NCBI RefSeq assembly: GCF_029910095.1
Contig: NZ_CP094526.1
Location: 2,604,001-2,668,000, forward strand
Origin: Bradyrhizobium sp. ISRA464
GTDB lineage: Bacteria > Pseudomonadota > Alphaproteobacteria > Rhizobiales > Xanthobacteraceae
Length of the DNA: 64,000 nucleotides
Reading direction: 5' to 3'
Both the position numbers and the translations under genes were made by a program. How positions within the stretch are numbered: position 1 is the first letter of the stretch; each line of letters begins with the position of its first letter. The notes under the pieces were generated by a model. It was not told the DNA's origin. It ran no database searches and worked only from the letters and a program-made list of their open reading frames with translations. This document shows, piece by piece, positions 51,238-62,183 of this stretch.

Positions 51238-52431
51238 ATGAATATTCAGACCGAAAGCCATATCTCGGGGCAACCGATTAAGGAAAAGACCGTCAAGCGC
51301 CCTGTCCGCATGGTGCGCTGGTTCATCATCGTGGGGCTGCTGCTGGCCGTGCTGGTCGGTGGCTTGGTCGGCTTCAACGCCTTCCGCAGCCATATGATTG
51401 CGCAGTTCTTTGCCAACAACAAACCGCCGCCGTCGAATGTCTCCGCCGTCGAGGCGAAGTCCGAGGTGATTCCGAATCTCCTGACCGCGGTCGGCGATCT
51501 CGTCGCGGTGCATCAGGTCAACGTCACCAGCGATGTGTCGGGCCGCATCACCAACATCCTGTTCACGGCCGGCAGCCATGTGAAGGCGGGTACGCCGCTC
51601 GTGCAATTGTTCGATGCACCTGAACAGGGCGACCTCGCCAACTACAAGGCGCAGGCAACCGTGGCGGAGCTTCAGCTCGACCGCGCCAAGCAGCTCGCGG
51701 CGCGCCAGTTCGGGCCGCAGTCCACCGTCGATCAGGCACAGGCGACATTCGATCAGGCCAAGGCGGGCATTGCCAGGACCGAGGCGATCATCTCGCAGAA
51801 GCTGGTACGCGCCCCGTTCGATGGTGACCTCGGCGTTCGCCAGGTCGAAGTCGGCCAGTACCTGACGGCAGGGACGCAGATCGTGTCGTTGACCGATCTG
51901 TCGGTGCTCTATGCGAACCTGACCGTCACCGAGAAGCAGAGCTCGCAGATCAAGGTCGGCCAGACCGTGCGGGTTTCGGTCGACGCCTATCCGGGCCGGA
52001 CCTTCGACGGCAAGATCACGACGATCGAGCCGCAGATCGCGACCGATACCCGCAACATCCGCGTTCAGGCGACGATCCAGAACCCGGACCGCATCCTCAA
52101 GCCCGGCATGTTCGCGACCACCACGATCGTGCTGCCCGAGAAGCCGGCGGTCGTCACCGTTCCCGAAACGGCGGTCGACTACACGCTGTACGGAGACTCG
52201 GTGTTCCTGATCAACGAAAAGAAGGGCGATGACGGCAAGACCACGCTGACCGCGGACCGCACCTTCGTGAAGACGGGCAACCGCGTCGAAGGCCGTGTCG
52301 AAATCCTGAAGGGCCTGAAGCCCCGCGACCGTGTCGTCGCCGTCGGCCAGATCAAGCTGCAGTCGGGGATGCCGGTCGCGATTTCGACCGATCCGCCACC
52401 GCCGGTTCCAGCCGAGCCGCCGCGCTACTAA
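51238..52431 (+). CDS. RND efflux membrane-fusion (periplasmic adaptor) protein
   Basis: A 397-residue adaptor anchored by one N-terminal membrane segment (about 25-47). It has a lipoyl half-motif (VNVTSDVSGRITNILFTAGSHVKAGTPLV), a helical hairpin rich in Gln/Ala/Lys, a second lipoyl half (VRAPFDGDLGVRQVEVGQYL) and a beta-barrel domain. It links the RND pump to an outer-membrane channel; no TolC-like gene is in the operon. ATG 51238 is preferred to in-frame GTG 51229, which would overlap the regulator. A proline-rich tail ends the protein. Confidence 0.93.
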   Translation: MNIQTESHISGQPIKEKTVKRPVRMVRWFIIVGLLLAVLVGGLVGFNAFRSHMIAQFFANNKPPPSNVSAVEAKSEVIPNLLTAVGDLVAVHQVNVTSDVSGRITNILFTAGSHVKAGTPLVQLFDAPEQGDLANYKAQATVAELQLDRAKQLAARQFGPQSTVDQAQATFDQAKAGIARTEAIISQKLVRAPFDGDLGVRQVEVGQYLTAGTQIVSLTDLSVLYANLTVTEKQSSQIKVGQTVRVSVDAYPGRTFDGKITTIEPQIATDTRNIRVQATIQNPDRILKPGMFATTTIVLPEKPAVVTVPETAVDYTLYGDSVFLINEKKGDDGKTTLTADRTFVKTGNRVEGRVEILKGLKPRDRVVAVGQIKLQSGMPVAISTDPPPPVPAEPPRY

Positions 52432-52448
52432 CGGCGATCACCTGAATA

Positions 52449-52470
52449 CGGAGGGCCATTGGGCCCTCCG
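52449..52470 (+). promoter_or_regulatory. Intercistronic hairpin between adaptor and pump genes
   Basis: CGGAGGGCC and GGCCCTCCG form a perfect nine-base stem with an ATTG loop. No U-run follows, so it is more likely an RNA-processing or stability hairpin, or a partial attenuator, than a terminator. Confidence 0.6.
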
Positions 52471-52514
52471 CCACATGTCGCCGCAATCGGCAGAGAACAC
52501 GAGTAGGGTTGGCA

Positions 52515-55500
52515 ATGGCCTTCACTGACATTTTCATCAAGCGGCCGGTGCTGTCGATCGTCGTCAGCATGTTGATCCTGCTGATCGGCCTGCGCGCCGC
52601 GATGGTGCTGCCGATCCGGCAATATCCGAACCTGTCGAACACAGTGGTGACGATCACCACCTCGTATCCCGGTGCGTCGCCGGAGCTGATCAACGGCTTC
52701 ATCACCACGCCGATCGAGCAGGCGGTCGCCTCCGCCGAGGGCGTCGACTACATGACGTCGAACTCGGTGCTCGGCACCTCGACCATCCAAGTCTACATTA
52801 AGCTCAATCACGATCCGAACCAGGCGCTGACCGAGGTCCTCGCCAAGGTCAACTCGGTCAAATACCTGATCCCGAAGGAAGCCTTCGACCCGGTCGTGAC
52901 CAAGGCGACCGGTGATACCATCGCGGTGATGTATCTCGGCTTCTCCAGCGAGGAGCTGACCGGATCGGCGATTTCCGACTATCTGACGCGCGTCGTGCAG
53001 CCGGTGCTGTCAACCGTCGACGGCGTCGCATCCGCCGACATTCTCGGCGGCCAGACCTTCGCAATGCGCGTCTGGCTCGATCCGATCCGCATGGCCGGCC
53101 GCGGTGTGTCGCCGAACGACGTCGCCGCCGCGATCGCCGCCAACAACTTCCAGGCGGCCGCCGGCCAGACCAAGGGCTTCTTCATCGTCTCCAACGTCTC
53201 GGCCAATACCGACCTTCAGAGCATCGATCAGTTCAAGCGGATGATCGTGAAGTCCAAGGACGGCGGCTTCGTGCGCATCGAGGACATCGCGACGGTGGAG
53301 CTCGCGGCCCAGAGCACGGACGCCAGCGTCGCCTTCAATGGCGAGCATGCGATCTTCATCGGCATCAAGGCGACGCCGCAGGGCAACCCGCTGACGCTGG
53401 TGAAGGGCGTGCGTGCGCTGTTCCCCGAGCTTGAGCGCAATCTGCCCCCTTCGATGAAGATGAAGGTGGCCTATGACTCCACCAAGTTCATCCAGTCGTC
53501 GATCGACGAGGTGCAGAAGACGCTCGGCGAAGCGGTCATCATCGTCGTCGTCGTCATCTTCCTGTTCCTGGCGTCGATCCGCTCGGTGATCATCCCGGTC
53601 GTGACGATTCCGCTGTCGCTGATCGGCGTCTGTATCCTGATGCTTGCCGCCGGTTTCAGCTTCAATCTGCTGACGCTGCTGGCGATGGTGCTGGCGATCG
53701 GCCTCGTGGTCGACGACGCGATCGTGGTGGTGGAGAACATCCATCGCCATCTCGAGGAAGGCATGCCACCTGTACAGGCGTCGCTGAAGGGGGCGCGCGA
53801 AATCGTGGGCCCCGTCATCTCGATGACGATCACGCTCGCGGCGGTGTACGCGCCGATCGGCTTCCTCGGCGGCGTGACCGGTGCGCTGTTCCGCGAATTC
53901 GCCTTCACGTTGGCCGGCTCGGTGATCGTGTCGGGCGTGATCGCCCTGACGCTATCGCCGATGATGTGCTCGGTGTTTCTCAAGAGTGCCGACGAGGGGC
54001 GTTTCGCCAGGCTCGTCAACCGCGTGTTCGGCGCGATGACGCGCTGGTACGGCCGCCAGCTCGACCGCTCACTCGACTATCGCCCGATCACCGGCCTGTT
54101 TGCGGTGACCATCCTCGGCCTGGTCGGATTCCTTTATATGCATACGCAGAAGGAGCTGGCGCCGCAGGAAGACCAAGGCATCGTGTTCGCGGTGACCAAG
54201 GCGCCGAAATACGCCAACATCGACTATATCGACTACTACGGCGACAAGATCGACAAGGAGTTCAAGAAGTTTCCCGAGACCGACTTGCGGTTCGTGCTGA
54301 ACGGCATCACCGGTCCGCAGGGCGGCTTCGCCGGCATGCTGCTCAAGCCGTGGAATGAGCGCAAGCGCTCCGCGCAGACACTTCAGCCGCTGGTGCAGAA
54401 CGAGTTGTCGAAGATCGAGGGCGTCAGCGCGTTCGCGTTCAGCCTGCCGCCGCTGCCCGGCGGTCCGGGCGGTCTGCCGGTCCAGATGGTGATCAGCTCG
54501 ACGTCCGGGTTCCAACAGGTGTTCGAGCAGATGGACAAGCTAAAGGACGCCGCGCGCAAGAGCGGCCTGTTCATCGTCACCGACAGCGACCTCAACTTCA
54601 ATCAGCCGGTGGTCCGCGTGAAGGTCGACCGCACCAAGGCGAGCGACCTCGGCATCACCATGCAGTCGATTGGCAATGCGCTGGCGACGCTGCTCGGTGG
54701 CAATTACGTCAACCGCTTCAATCTGGAGGGACGTTCCTACCAGGTGATTCCGCAGGTGGCGCGCGTCAACCGGTTGGCGCCGGAGTCATTCGACAACTAC
54801 TATGTCCCGTCAGCGACCGGGCAGCTGGTACGGCTGTCGACCGTGGTCTCGGTCGAGACAGGCGTCGATCCGAACGCGCTGACCCACTACAACCAGCTCA
54901 ACTCGGCGACCTTCCAGGCCGTGCCGATGCCCGGCGTCTCGATGGGGCAGGCGGTGGAGTTCCTGCAGGGTCAAGCCAAGAAGCTGCCGTCCGGCTTCAG
55001 CTACGATTTCCTGGCCGACTCCCGGCAGTACGTACATGAAGGCAATCAGCTGCTGGTCACCTTCGCGTTCGCCATCATCATCATCTTCCTGGTGCTGGCG
55101 GCGCAGTTCGAGAGCCTGCGCGATCCGTTCGTGATCATGATCAGCGTGCCGATGGCGATCGTCGGTGCCCTGATCCCACTGTTCTTCGGCGTCGCGACCA
55201 TGAACATCTACACCCAGGTGGGTCTGCTGACGCTGGTCGGGCTGATCACCAAGCACGGCATCCTGATGGTCGAGTTCGCCAACGAGCTGCAGCTCAACGA
55301 GGGGCTCGACCGCCGCTCGGCGATCGAGATGGCGGCCCGTATCCGCCTGCGTCCGATCCTGATGACGACGGCGGCGATGGTCACCGGCCTGCTGCCGCTG
55401 CTCACCGCTTCGGGCGCCGGTGCCGCCAGCCGCTTCTCGATCGGTCTCGTGGTCGTGGCCGGCATGACGATCGGCACGCTGTTCACGCTGTTCGTGCTGC

Positions 55501-55613
55501 CGGCCGTCTACATGACGATCGCGACCGACCACCAGGCCAAGTTGAACTCCGAACGCGCCAAGCAGATCGCCGATTTCGATCTCGAAGGCCGCGGCGCACT
55601 GAAACCGACCTGA
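52515..55613 (+). CDS. RND-family efflux pump (HAE1 type)
   Basis: A 1032-residue inner-membrane proton-driven pump of the AcrB/MexF class. It has 12 expected membrane segments and two large periplasmic loops. TM4 carries the proton-relay aspartates in GLVVDDAIVVVENIH, and the TM1 start is FIKRPVLSIVVSMLILL. A late TM10 lysine lies in GLITKHGILMVEFAN. ATG 52515 is used; an in-frame TTG six bases earlier is possible. It works with the adaptor encoded immediately upstream and exports drugs, solvents or plant phenolics. A rho-independent terminator follows. Confidence 0.96.
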   Translation: MAFTDIFIKRPVLSIVVSMLILLIGLRAAMVLPIRQYPNLSNTVVTITTSYPGASPELINGFITTPIEQAVASAEGVDYMTSNSVLGTSTIQVYIKLNHDPNQALTEVLAKVNSVKYLIPKEAFDPVVTKATGDTIAVMYLGFSSEELTGSAISDYLTRVVQPVLSTVDGVASADILGGQTFAMRVWLDPIRMAGRGVSPNDVAAAIAANNFQAAAGQTKGFFIVSNVSANTDLQSIDQFKRMIVKSKDGGFVRIEDIATVELAAQSTDASVAFNGEHAIFIGIKATPQGNPLTLVKGVRALFPELERNLPPSMKMKVAYDSTKFIQSSIDEVQKTLGEAVIIVVVVIFLFLASIRSVIIPVVTIPLSLIGVCILMLAAGFSFNLLTLLAMVLAIGLVVDDAIVVVENIHRHLEEGMPPVQASLKGAREIVGPVISMTITLAAVYAPIGFLGGVTGALFREFAFTLAGSVIVSGVIALTLSPMMCSVFLKSADEGRFARLVNRVFGAMTRWYGRQLDRSLDYRPITGLFAVTILGLVGFLYMHTQKELAPQEDQGIVFAVTKAPKYANIDYIDYYGDKIDKEFKKFPETDLRFVLNGITGPQGGFAGMLLKPWNERKRSAQTLQPLVQNELSKIEGVSAFAFSLPPLPGGPGGLPVQMVISSTSGFQQVFEQMDKLKDAARKSGLFIVTDSDLNFNQPVVRVKVDRTKASDLGITMQSIGNALATLLGGNYVNRFNLEGRSYQVIPQVARVNRLAPESFDNYYVPSATGQLVRLSTVVSVETGVDPNALTHYNQLNSATFQAVPMPGVSMGQAVEFLQGQAKKLPSGFSYDFLADSRQYVHEGNQLLVTFAFAIIIIFLVLAAQFESLRDPFVIMISVPMAIVGALIPLFFGVATMNIYTQVGLLTLVGLITKHGILMVEFANELQLNEGLDRRSAIEMAARIRLRPILMTTAAMVTGLLPLLTASGAGAASRFSIGLVVVAGMTIGTLFTLFVLPAVYMTIATDHQAKLNSERAKQIADFDLEGRGALKPT

Positions 55614-55639
55614 GCCCTCCAAGCTCATGCTCGCAGGAG

Positions 55640-55677
55640 AGGCGGCACTGGCGAAGGCCACTGCCGCCTTTTCTTTG
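55640..55677 (+). terminator. Rho-independent terminator after RND pump
   Basis: AGGCGGCA (55640-55647) pairs with TGCCGCCT (55662-55669), with an inner TGG/CCA pairing, followed by TTTTCTTTG. Confidence 0.8.
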
Positions 55678-55746
55678 TCCTGCGACATCCCGCGCCGGTA
55701 GCCGGCTCAGGATGACGGTGAAGGACCAGTGGTCGTAACGGCGACG

Positions 55747-56631
55747 CTACCGCGCCTTCGGATCCAGCGCATCGCGCAGGCCGTCGCCGACCAGGTTGAA
55801 CGACAGCACAACCAGGAAGATCGCGAGCCCCGGCCAGATCGCCATCCATGGCGCGCTGGTGAGGAAGCGCTGCGCGGCGTTGAGCATGCTGCCCCAGGAT
55901 GGCGCCGGCGGCTGCTGGCCGAGGCCGAGGAAGGAGAGCGCGGCCTCGGCGATGATCGCGGCCGCGATCGACAGCGTCGCCTGCACCAGCAGCGCCGCCA
56001 GAATGTTCGGCAGGATGTGGACCAGCGCGATGCGCCAGCGCGGATTGCCCATGGCGCGCGCCGCCTCGACGTAGTCCTCGACCTTGACGCTCATCACCTG
56101 GCCGCGGGTCAGGCGGATGAAGATCGGCGTGGCCGAGACGCCGATCGCGATCATCGCATTGCCGAGGCTCGGCCCGAGGAAGGCCGCAAGCGCGATCGCC
56201 AGGATCAGGAACGGGCAGGCCAGCATCGCGTCGGTGATGCGGCTGATCAGCGCATCGATGAAGCCGCCGCGATAGCCGGCGACGAGCCCGAGCGGGACGC
56301 CGATCACCAGCGCAATGCCGACCGAGATCACGCCCGCGAGTAGCGAGGCACGGGCGCCGAACACGACGCGCGCCAGCACGTCGCGGCCGAGCTCGTCGGT
56401 GCCGAACCAGTGCTGCGCTGACGGCGCCTTGCGCACCAGCGACCAGCTCGTCGCGATCGGATCGTAGGGCACGATCAGCGGCGCGAATACGGCAAGCAGG
56501 ATAAAGATCGCGATCACGGCAAGGCCGAGCACCGCGCCCTTGCGTCTGACGAGCCGTCGCCAGGCGCGCCGCGCCGGGCTCTCCAGCGTCTCGGCGGCGG
56601 CAAGCGAAGCGGTTGTCCCAAGTGCTGTCAT
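55747..56631 (-). CDS. Peptide ABC transporter permease (DppC type)
   Basis: A 294-residue permease with about six membrane segments and the OppC-type N-terminal domain (GTDELGRDVLARVVFGAR). The EAA loop is in YVEAARAMGNPRWRIALVHILPNI. It pairs with DppB encoded four bases upstream to form the membrane channel. It is the last gene of a minus-strand operon that runs DUF1028, DppD, DppF, binding protein, DppB, DppC. Substrate is likely a peptide, given the glutamyltransferase upstream. Confidence 0.94.
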   Translation of the reverse strand: MTALGTTASLAAAETLESPARRAWRRLVRRKGAVLGLAVIAIFILLAVFAPLIVPYDPIATSWSLVRKAPSAQHWFGTDELGRDVLARVVFGARASLLAGVISVGIALVIGVPLGLVAGYRGGFIDALISRITDAMLACPFLILAIALAAFLGPSLGNAMIAIGVSATPIFIRLTRGQVMSVKVEDYVEAARAMGNPRWRIALVHILPNILAALLVQATLSIAAAIIAEAALSFLGLGQQPPAPSWGSMLNAAQRFLTSAPWMAIWPGLAIFLVVLSFNLVGDGLRDALDPKAR

Positions 56632-56635
56632 CCGA

Positions 56636-57577
56636 TCAGCTCCTCAGCCGCGGGTTGACGAGGATGTAGGCGATGTCGGCGATCAGGTTGAGCGTGATGT
56701 AGATCGTCGCTGTCGTCAGCACCACGCCCTGCACCACGGCGTAATCGCGGTTGAACACGGCGTCGACGATCAGCTTGCCGAAGCCGGGAATCGAGAAGAT
56801 CTGCTCGGTGAGGACTGCGCCCGACAGCAGCGTGCCGAGCTCGAGCGCGCCGAGCGTGATGATCGGGGTCAGCGCGTTGCGCATCGCGTGCTTGAGGATC
56901 ACCGCGCGCTCGGAAAGCCCCTTGGCGCGTGCGGTGCGGACATAGTCGCTCTCCAGCACCTGCAGCATGGCGCTGCGGGTGTGGCGCATCAGGATCGCGG
57001 CGATCGCGTTGCCGAGCACGAAGGCCGGCATGATGGTGGCCGCGAGGCTGGCGCGCCAGTCCTCGGTCAGCGGCACATAGCCGGAGGCGGGCAGCCAGCC
57101 CAGTTCGATCGAGAACAGGAAGATCAGCATGATGCCGAGCCAGAAGTTCGGCGTCGAGATGCCCCACAGCGCGAACAGATTGGCGCCATAGTCCCAGGCG
57201 CTGCCTTTCTTCACCGCCGAGATGATACCGGCGGGAATCCCGATCAGGAAGGCGATCACGATCGCCATGCCGGCGAGTTGCAGCGTCACCGGCAGCTTCT
57301 GCGCGATCAGGCTCAGCACCGGCATCTTGTTGCGCAGGGATTCGCCGAAATCGCCCGACAGCACGCCCTTGATCCAGTAGGCATATTGCACCGGGATCGG
57401 CCGATCGAGATGGTACTGCTGGCGGATCTGCTCGATGACGGCGGGATCGCGCTCCTCGCCGGCCATCACCAGCGCCGGATCGCCCGGCAGCAAATGTTGC
57501 AGGGAGAAGATCAGGATCGAGACAAAGAACAGCGTCGGGACGATCTGAAGCAGCCGCTTGGCGAGAAAGTTCAGCAT
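56636..57577 (-). CDS. Peptide ABC transporter permease (DppB type)
   Basis: A 313-residue permease with six membrane segments. The family start is MLNFLAKRLLQIVPTLFFVS, with the LPGDPA box near residue 30 and the EAA loop YVRTARAKGLSERAVILKHAMRNAL. It is the first of the two permeases, sited 31 bases after the binding-protein gene and four before dppC. The length and motifs match DppB/GsiC. Confidence 0.95.
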   Translation of the reverse strand: MLNFLAKRLLQIVPTLFFVSILIFSLQHLLPGDPALVMAGEERDPAVIEQIRQQYHLDRPIPVQYAYWIKGVLSGDFGESLRNKMPVLSLIAQKLPVTLQLAGMAIVIAFLIGIPAGIISAVKKGSAWDYGANLFALWGISTPNFWLGIMLIFLFSIELGWLPASGYVPLTEDWRASLAATIMPAFVLGNAIAAILMRHTRSAMLQVLESDYVRTARAKGLSERAVILKHAMRNALTPIITLGALELGTLLSGAVLTEQIFSIPGFGKLIVDAVFNRDYAVVQGVVLTTATIYITLNLIADIAYILVNPRLRS

Positions 57578-57608
57578 GGCGATGCTCGTGCTCCGGCCGC
57601 CCCCGCGA

Positions 57609-59120
57609 TCACTTCAGTTTCAGCCCGACCACGCGCACCAGGCCATCGGGCATCTGCTTGTAGCCCTCGAGCTTGGTGGTGTGCGCGATGATGATGCGGC
57701 GGTGGTAGAGGTAGAGAATGGCCTCGTCATTGAGTTCGAGCTTGGTCAGTTTCGCGTAGATCGCCTTGCGCTGCGCCGTGTCGGTGGTGAGACGGGCGTC
57801 ATCGAGCGCCTTGTCGGCCTCGGAATTGCTCCAGGCGCTGTAGTTCTGCGGCGCGTTGCTGTGCAGGAAGACATAGGAGTTGCCGTCCGGATCGATGCGG
57901 CCGCTCCAGGCCAGCATAAAGGCCTGGTAGTCGCCGGCCTCGGCCTGCTTCAGCGAGGTCGCAAACTCGGTGACCCTGATCTTCATGTCGAAGCCGGCCT
58001 CGGCCGCCATCGACTGAATGACCTGCGCGGTGCCTTCGGTTTCGGGCCCCTTCGGCACCATGAAGTCGACCGTCACGGGCGGCGTGACGCCGGCCTCCTT
58101 GAGCAGCGCCTTGGCCTTCTCGACGTCGCGCGGACGGATCGGGAAGTCCTTCTGGTAGTAGGGATGGTCGGGGCTGACCCACTGGTTTCCAGGCTTGAAC
58201 TCGCCGTTGAACACCACCTGGTTGATGGCATCGCGATCGATCGAGAGGTCGAGCGCCTGCCGCACCTTGGCGCTCTGGCTTAGGGGCCCCTTGGCCTTGT
58301 CCTTGCCGATGTTGAGCGTGACGCCCTGATAGCCGAGCTCGATCGCGCTCGACACTTTCAGGCGGGAATCCGCGCGCACATCCTTCAGGTCGGTCGCGAG
58401 CACGCGCTCGATCAGATCGAGCCCGCCGGATTTCAGATTGGCGAGCCGCACGGTGGCGTCGACGATCGGCAGATAGACGATGCGGTCGATGAAGACGTTG
58501 TCCTTGTTCCAGTAGTCGGCGAACTTTTCCAGTACGATGCGATCCTGCTGCACGCGCTCGACGAACTTGTAGGGGCCGGCGCAGACCGGGTGCAGGCCGA
58601 ACTTGTTGCCTTCGGCCTTGGCGGCCTTGGGCGACACCATCATTCCCGCGCGATCAGTCAGCTGCGCGATCAGCGGCGAGAACGGCGCCTTCAGCACCAG
58701 CTTGATGGTGAGGGGATCGACGACGTCGATATGATCGACACTGGCGAGCTCCGGCTTGCGGAACGAGCCGGGGAAGGTCAGGTGGCGCTCCAGCGAGAAT
58801 TTTGCGGCCTCCGCATCGAATGGCTCGCCGTCCTGGAACTTGACGCCGGGGCGGAGCTTGATCGTGACCTCCTTGCCGTCGGCGGAGGTCTCGTGCGACA
58901 GCGCAAGCTGCGGCACGATGTTGAGCTTCTCGTCGATGTCGAACAGCTTGTCGCAGAGCGCGGCAAACACGATGCGGCCGACATAGGTGCGCGCCATGGT
59001 CGGATCGAGGACATCGGGGTCCTCGGCAAGCCCGATCCGCAGCGTGGTTTGGGCATGGGCGTTTGCGGCCAGCGACAGCAACAGGGCCGCGGCGGTCGCC
59101 GCCAAACGAAGCATCCTCAT
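57609..59120 (-). CDS. Peptide ABC transporter substrate-binding protein (SBP family 5)
   Basis: A 503-residue periplasmic binding protein with a signal peptide (MRMLRLAATAAALLLSLAANAHAQ). The SBP_bac_5 signature lies at ADGKEVTIKLRPGVKFQDGEPFDAEAAKFSL. The fold continues with VRQALDLSIDRDAINQVVF. ATG 59120 is chosen for the signal peptide and the upstream AGGAG; the longer open frame upstream overlaps the ATPase gene. It captures peptides or glutathione-like ligands for the DppBCDF transporter. Ligand is inferred from context only. Confidence 0.94.
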   Translation of the reverse strand: MRMLRLAATAAALLLSLAANAHAQTTLRIGLAEDPDVLDPTMARTYVGRIVFAALCDKLFDIDEKLNIVPQLALSHETSADGKEVTIKLRPGVKFQDGEPFDAEAAKFSLERHLTFPGSFRKPELASVDHIDVVDPLTIKLVLKAPFSPLIAQLTDRAGMMVSPKAAKAEGNKFGLHPVCAGPYKFVERVQQDRIVLEKFADYWNKDNVFIDRIVYLPIVDATVRLANLKSGGLDLIERVLATDLKDVRADSRLKVSSAIELGYQGVTLNIGKDKAKGPLSQSAKVRQALDLSIDRDAINQVVFNGEFKPGNQWVSPDHPYYQKDFPIRPRDVEKAKALLKEAGVTPPVTVDFMVPKGPETEGTAQVIQSMAAEAGFDMKIRVTEFATSLKQAEAGDYQAFMLAWSGRIDPDGNSYVFLHSNAPQNYSAWSNSEADKALDDARLTTDTAQRKAIYAKLTKLELNDEAILYLYHRRIIIAHTTKLEGYKQMPDGLVRVVGLKLK

Positions 59121-59136
59121 CACACAGCTCCTATCT

Positions 59137-60239
59137 TCATGTCCGTGGCGTCGTCCTGACCTGACCAACCCCGGGACGTCCGGTCCCTTCCGCCGTGGCG
59201 CCAAAGGCGGCGACCAATCTTTCCAGCACGGGCGAGAGCGCACCGTCCGAGGGCACGATGCTCTCCGGCGGCGGCAGCTCCGCGACGCGGTGACAGGCCG
59301 TGGCGTGGCCAGTGCCATCCGCCAGCAAATGCGGCACCTCGCTGCGGCAGCGCGCGATCACGAAAGGACAGCGGGTGTGGAAGCGGCAACCCTGCGGCGG
59401 ATTGAGCGCGCTGGGCAGCTCGCCCTCCAGCACGATGCGGCTGCGCTTGGCGCGCGGTTTCGGCACCGGGATTGCCGACAACAGCGCGCGGCTATAGGGA
59501 TGGCGCGGCGCGGCGAACAGCGCCTCCGCGTCCGCGATCTCGACGATGGTGCCAAGATTCATCACGGCGACGCGGTCGGCGATGTGTTTGACGACCGCCA
59601 GATCGTGCGAGACGAAGATGTAGGCGAGCTTCAGCCGATCCTGCAGGTCGCGCAACAGGTTCAGGATCTGCGAGCGGATCGAGACGTCGAGCGCCGACAC
59701 CGGCTCGTCGCAGATGATCAGCTTCGGCTCGACTGCGAGCGCACGGGCGATCGCGATGCGCTGGCGCTGGCCGCCGGAGAACTCATGCGGATAGCGGCGG
59801 GCGAAGCGCGGCTCGAGACCGACGAGGCGCAAAAGCTCCTCGACCCGCTCGCGGCGGCGCGCGGGCGGCACCAGATCGTGCAGCGCCAGTGGCTCGGTCA
59901 GGATCTGGGCGACCGTCATCCGCGGATTGAGCGAGGAGTAAGGGTCCTGGAAGATGATCTGCGCGTCGCGGCGGAATGCGCGCAACTGCTCGGCGTTGAG
60001 CGCGCCGAGATCGCGGCCCTCGAAGCGGACGGTGCCGGCGTCCGGCTCGATCAGCCGCAGCACGAGCCGGCTCACGGTGGATTTGCCGCAGCCGGATTCG
60101 CCGACCAGCGCCAGCGTCTTGCCGGCCTCGACCGTGAAGCTGACACCGTCGACCGCCTTCACATGCGCGGTCGGCCGGCCGAACACCGAGCGCTCGGCGA
60201 CGAAATGCTTCACCAGTCCCTCGACCTCGAGCAGCGCGC

Positions 60240-60243
<4 letters not shown>
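59137..60243 (-). CDS. Peptide ABC transporter ATPase (DppF type)
   Basis: A 368-residue ATPase. Walker A is GESGCGKST, the Q-loop [14 protein letters not shown], the signature [15 protein letters not shown], Walker [13 protein letters not shown] and switch histidine VSHDL. The C-terminal oligopeptide domain with [14 protein letters not shown] could bind an Fe-S cluster, as proposed for this family. About 40 poorly conserved residues follow. Its start overlaps the dppD stop by four bases, so translation is coupled. Confidence 0.95.
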
Positions 60244-61225
<982 letters not shown>

Positions 61226-61229
<4 letters not shown>

Positions 61230-61936
61230 TGCCGGCTCGCTGTCGCGGCTTGGATCTCGGCGTCGATCATGGCGCGATCGGTGATGCCCGCCGGATCGTC
61301 GCGCGTCGGCATGAAGCGGCGGAAATGCACCCAGTGCTCGCGGCTGACGGCCTCGAGCCGTTCCAGCTCGTGGAGGGGATCGGCATGATCGTCGACCCGC
61401 AGGTCGAGATCAGACCATTCCTCCGCGCCGTGGATCAGGAGCGCTGCCGATTGCTTGCCGCGCTTGTCGCCGCCGGCCGCTTCACCAGCGAGCATGGCCT
61501 TGATCAGCCGTTGCGGGAACGGCAGCGCCTCATGCGCGGCATAGGCCCGCGCGGTCTCGTCGAGCACCGTGGGGCCAGTCAGCATGTTGCCGGCGATCGA
61601 AAAACCGTCGCCCGCGATATTGCCGAACCAGCCGATGCAGTCTTTGCCGGAATGCGCCGCGATGCGGCCCCTGGCGTCCATGACGTGCACCTGCCGGCTC
61701 TCGCGGCCGGCGTCGGCGGCGAGCAACGCGGCGAGCACGTCGTGTGGGTTCTTGCCCTCGCGCAGCAGCGCGAGGCCGTCGATGCCGTAGTAGGGATTGA
61801 CCATTGCCTGCGTCGCGATCGCGCCAAAGCCGGCGGCGATATAGGGCACCCGTGCGCCGGCCGCGAAGAAACGCGTCGCAACGGCGATGCCGAACTGGCT
61901 GGTGGCGCTGTCGCGGGCGATGATCGACCAGGTCAT
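61226..61936 (-). CDS. DUF1028-family protein
   Basis: A 236-residue protein of the DUF1028 family. It starts [27 protein letters not shown] and has [14 protein letters not shown], then SIAGNMLTG. The fold resembles N-terminal nucleophile hydrolases, but I do not assert a catalytic residue. It has no signal peptide. Such genes recur beside peptide ABC transporters and gamma-glutamyltransferases, suggesting a role in hydrolysing imported peptides. It is the first gene after the R1 repeat and is coupled to dppD by an ATGA overlap. Confidence 0.88.
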
Positions 61937-61946
61937 GTCAGTTGTG

Positions 61947-62122
61947 CTCTCCCTCTCCCCCGCTCTTCGCGGGGTCGTGACGAGCGGAGCTCGCTCTGAG
62001 AGGGTTGGGGTGAGGGGCTCATACCGCAGGGATGGTACAAATCGAGTTCGCGGGGGCTCCCCCTCACCCGGAAGCCAAGCTGGGCTTGACTTCCGACCTC
62101 TCCCCGCAAGCGGGGCGAGGTG
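61947..62122. repeat. Palindromic repeat family R1, copy 5
   Basis: A longer member. The left part is built on CTCCCTCTCCCCCGCTC, and the right part ends ACCTCTCCCCGCAAGCGGGG. The variable core in the right part is GGAAG-c-CAAGC-tgg-GCTTG-a-CTTCC (62070-62094). It separates the glutamyltransferase from the rest of the peptide operon. Confidence 0.85.
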
Positions 62123-62183
62123 GAGGTTGAGGCTCGCGCTGCAGTTCGATCCGACATCATCATGCTGCGGCGGTCATCTCGTC

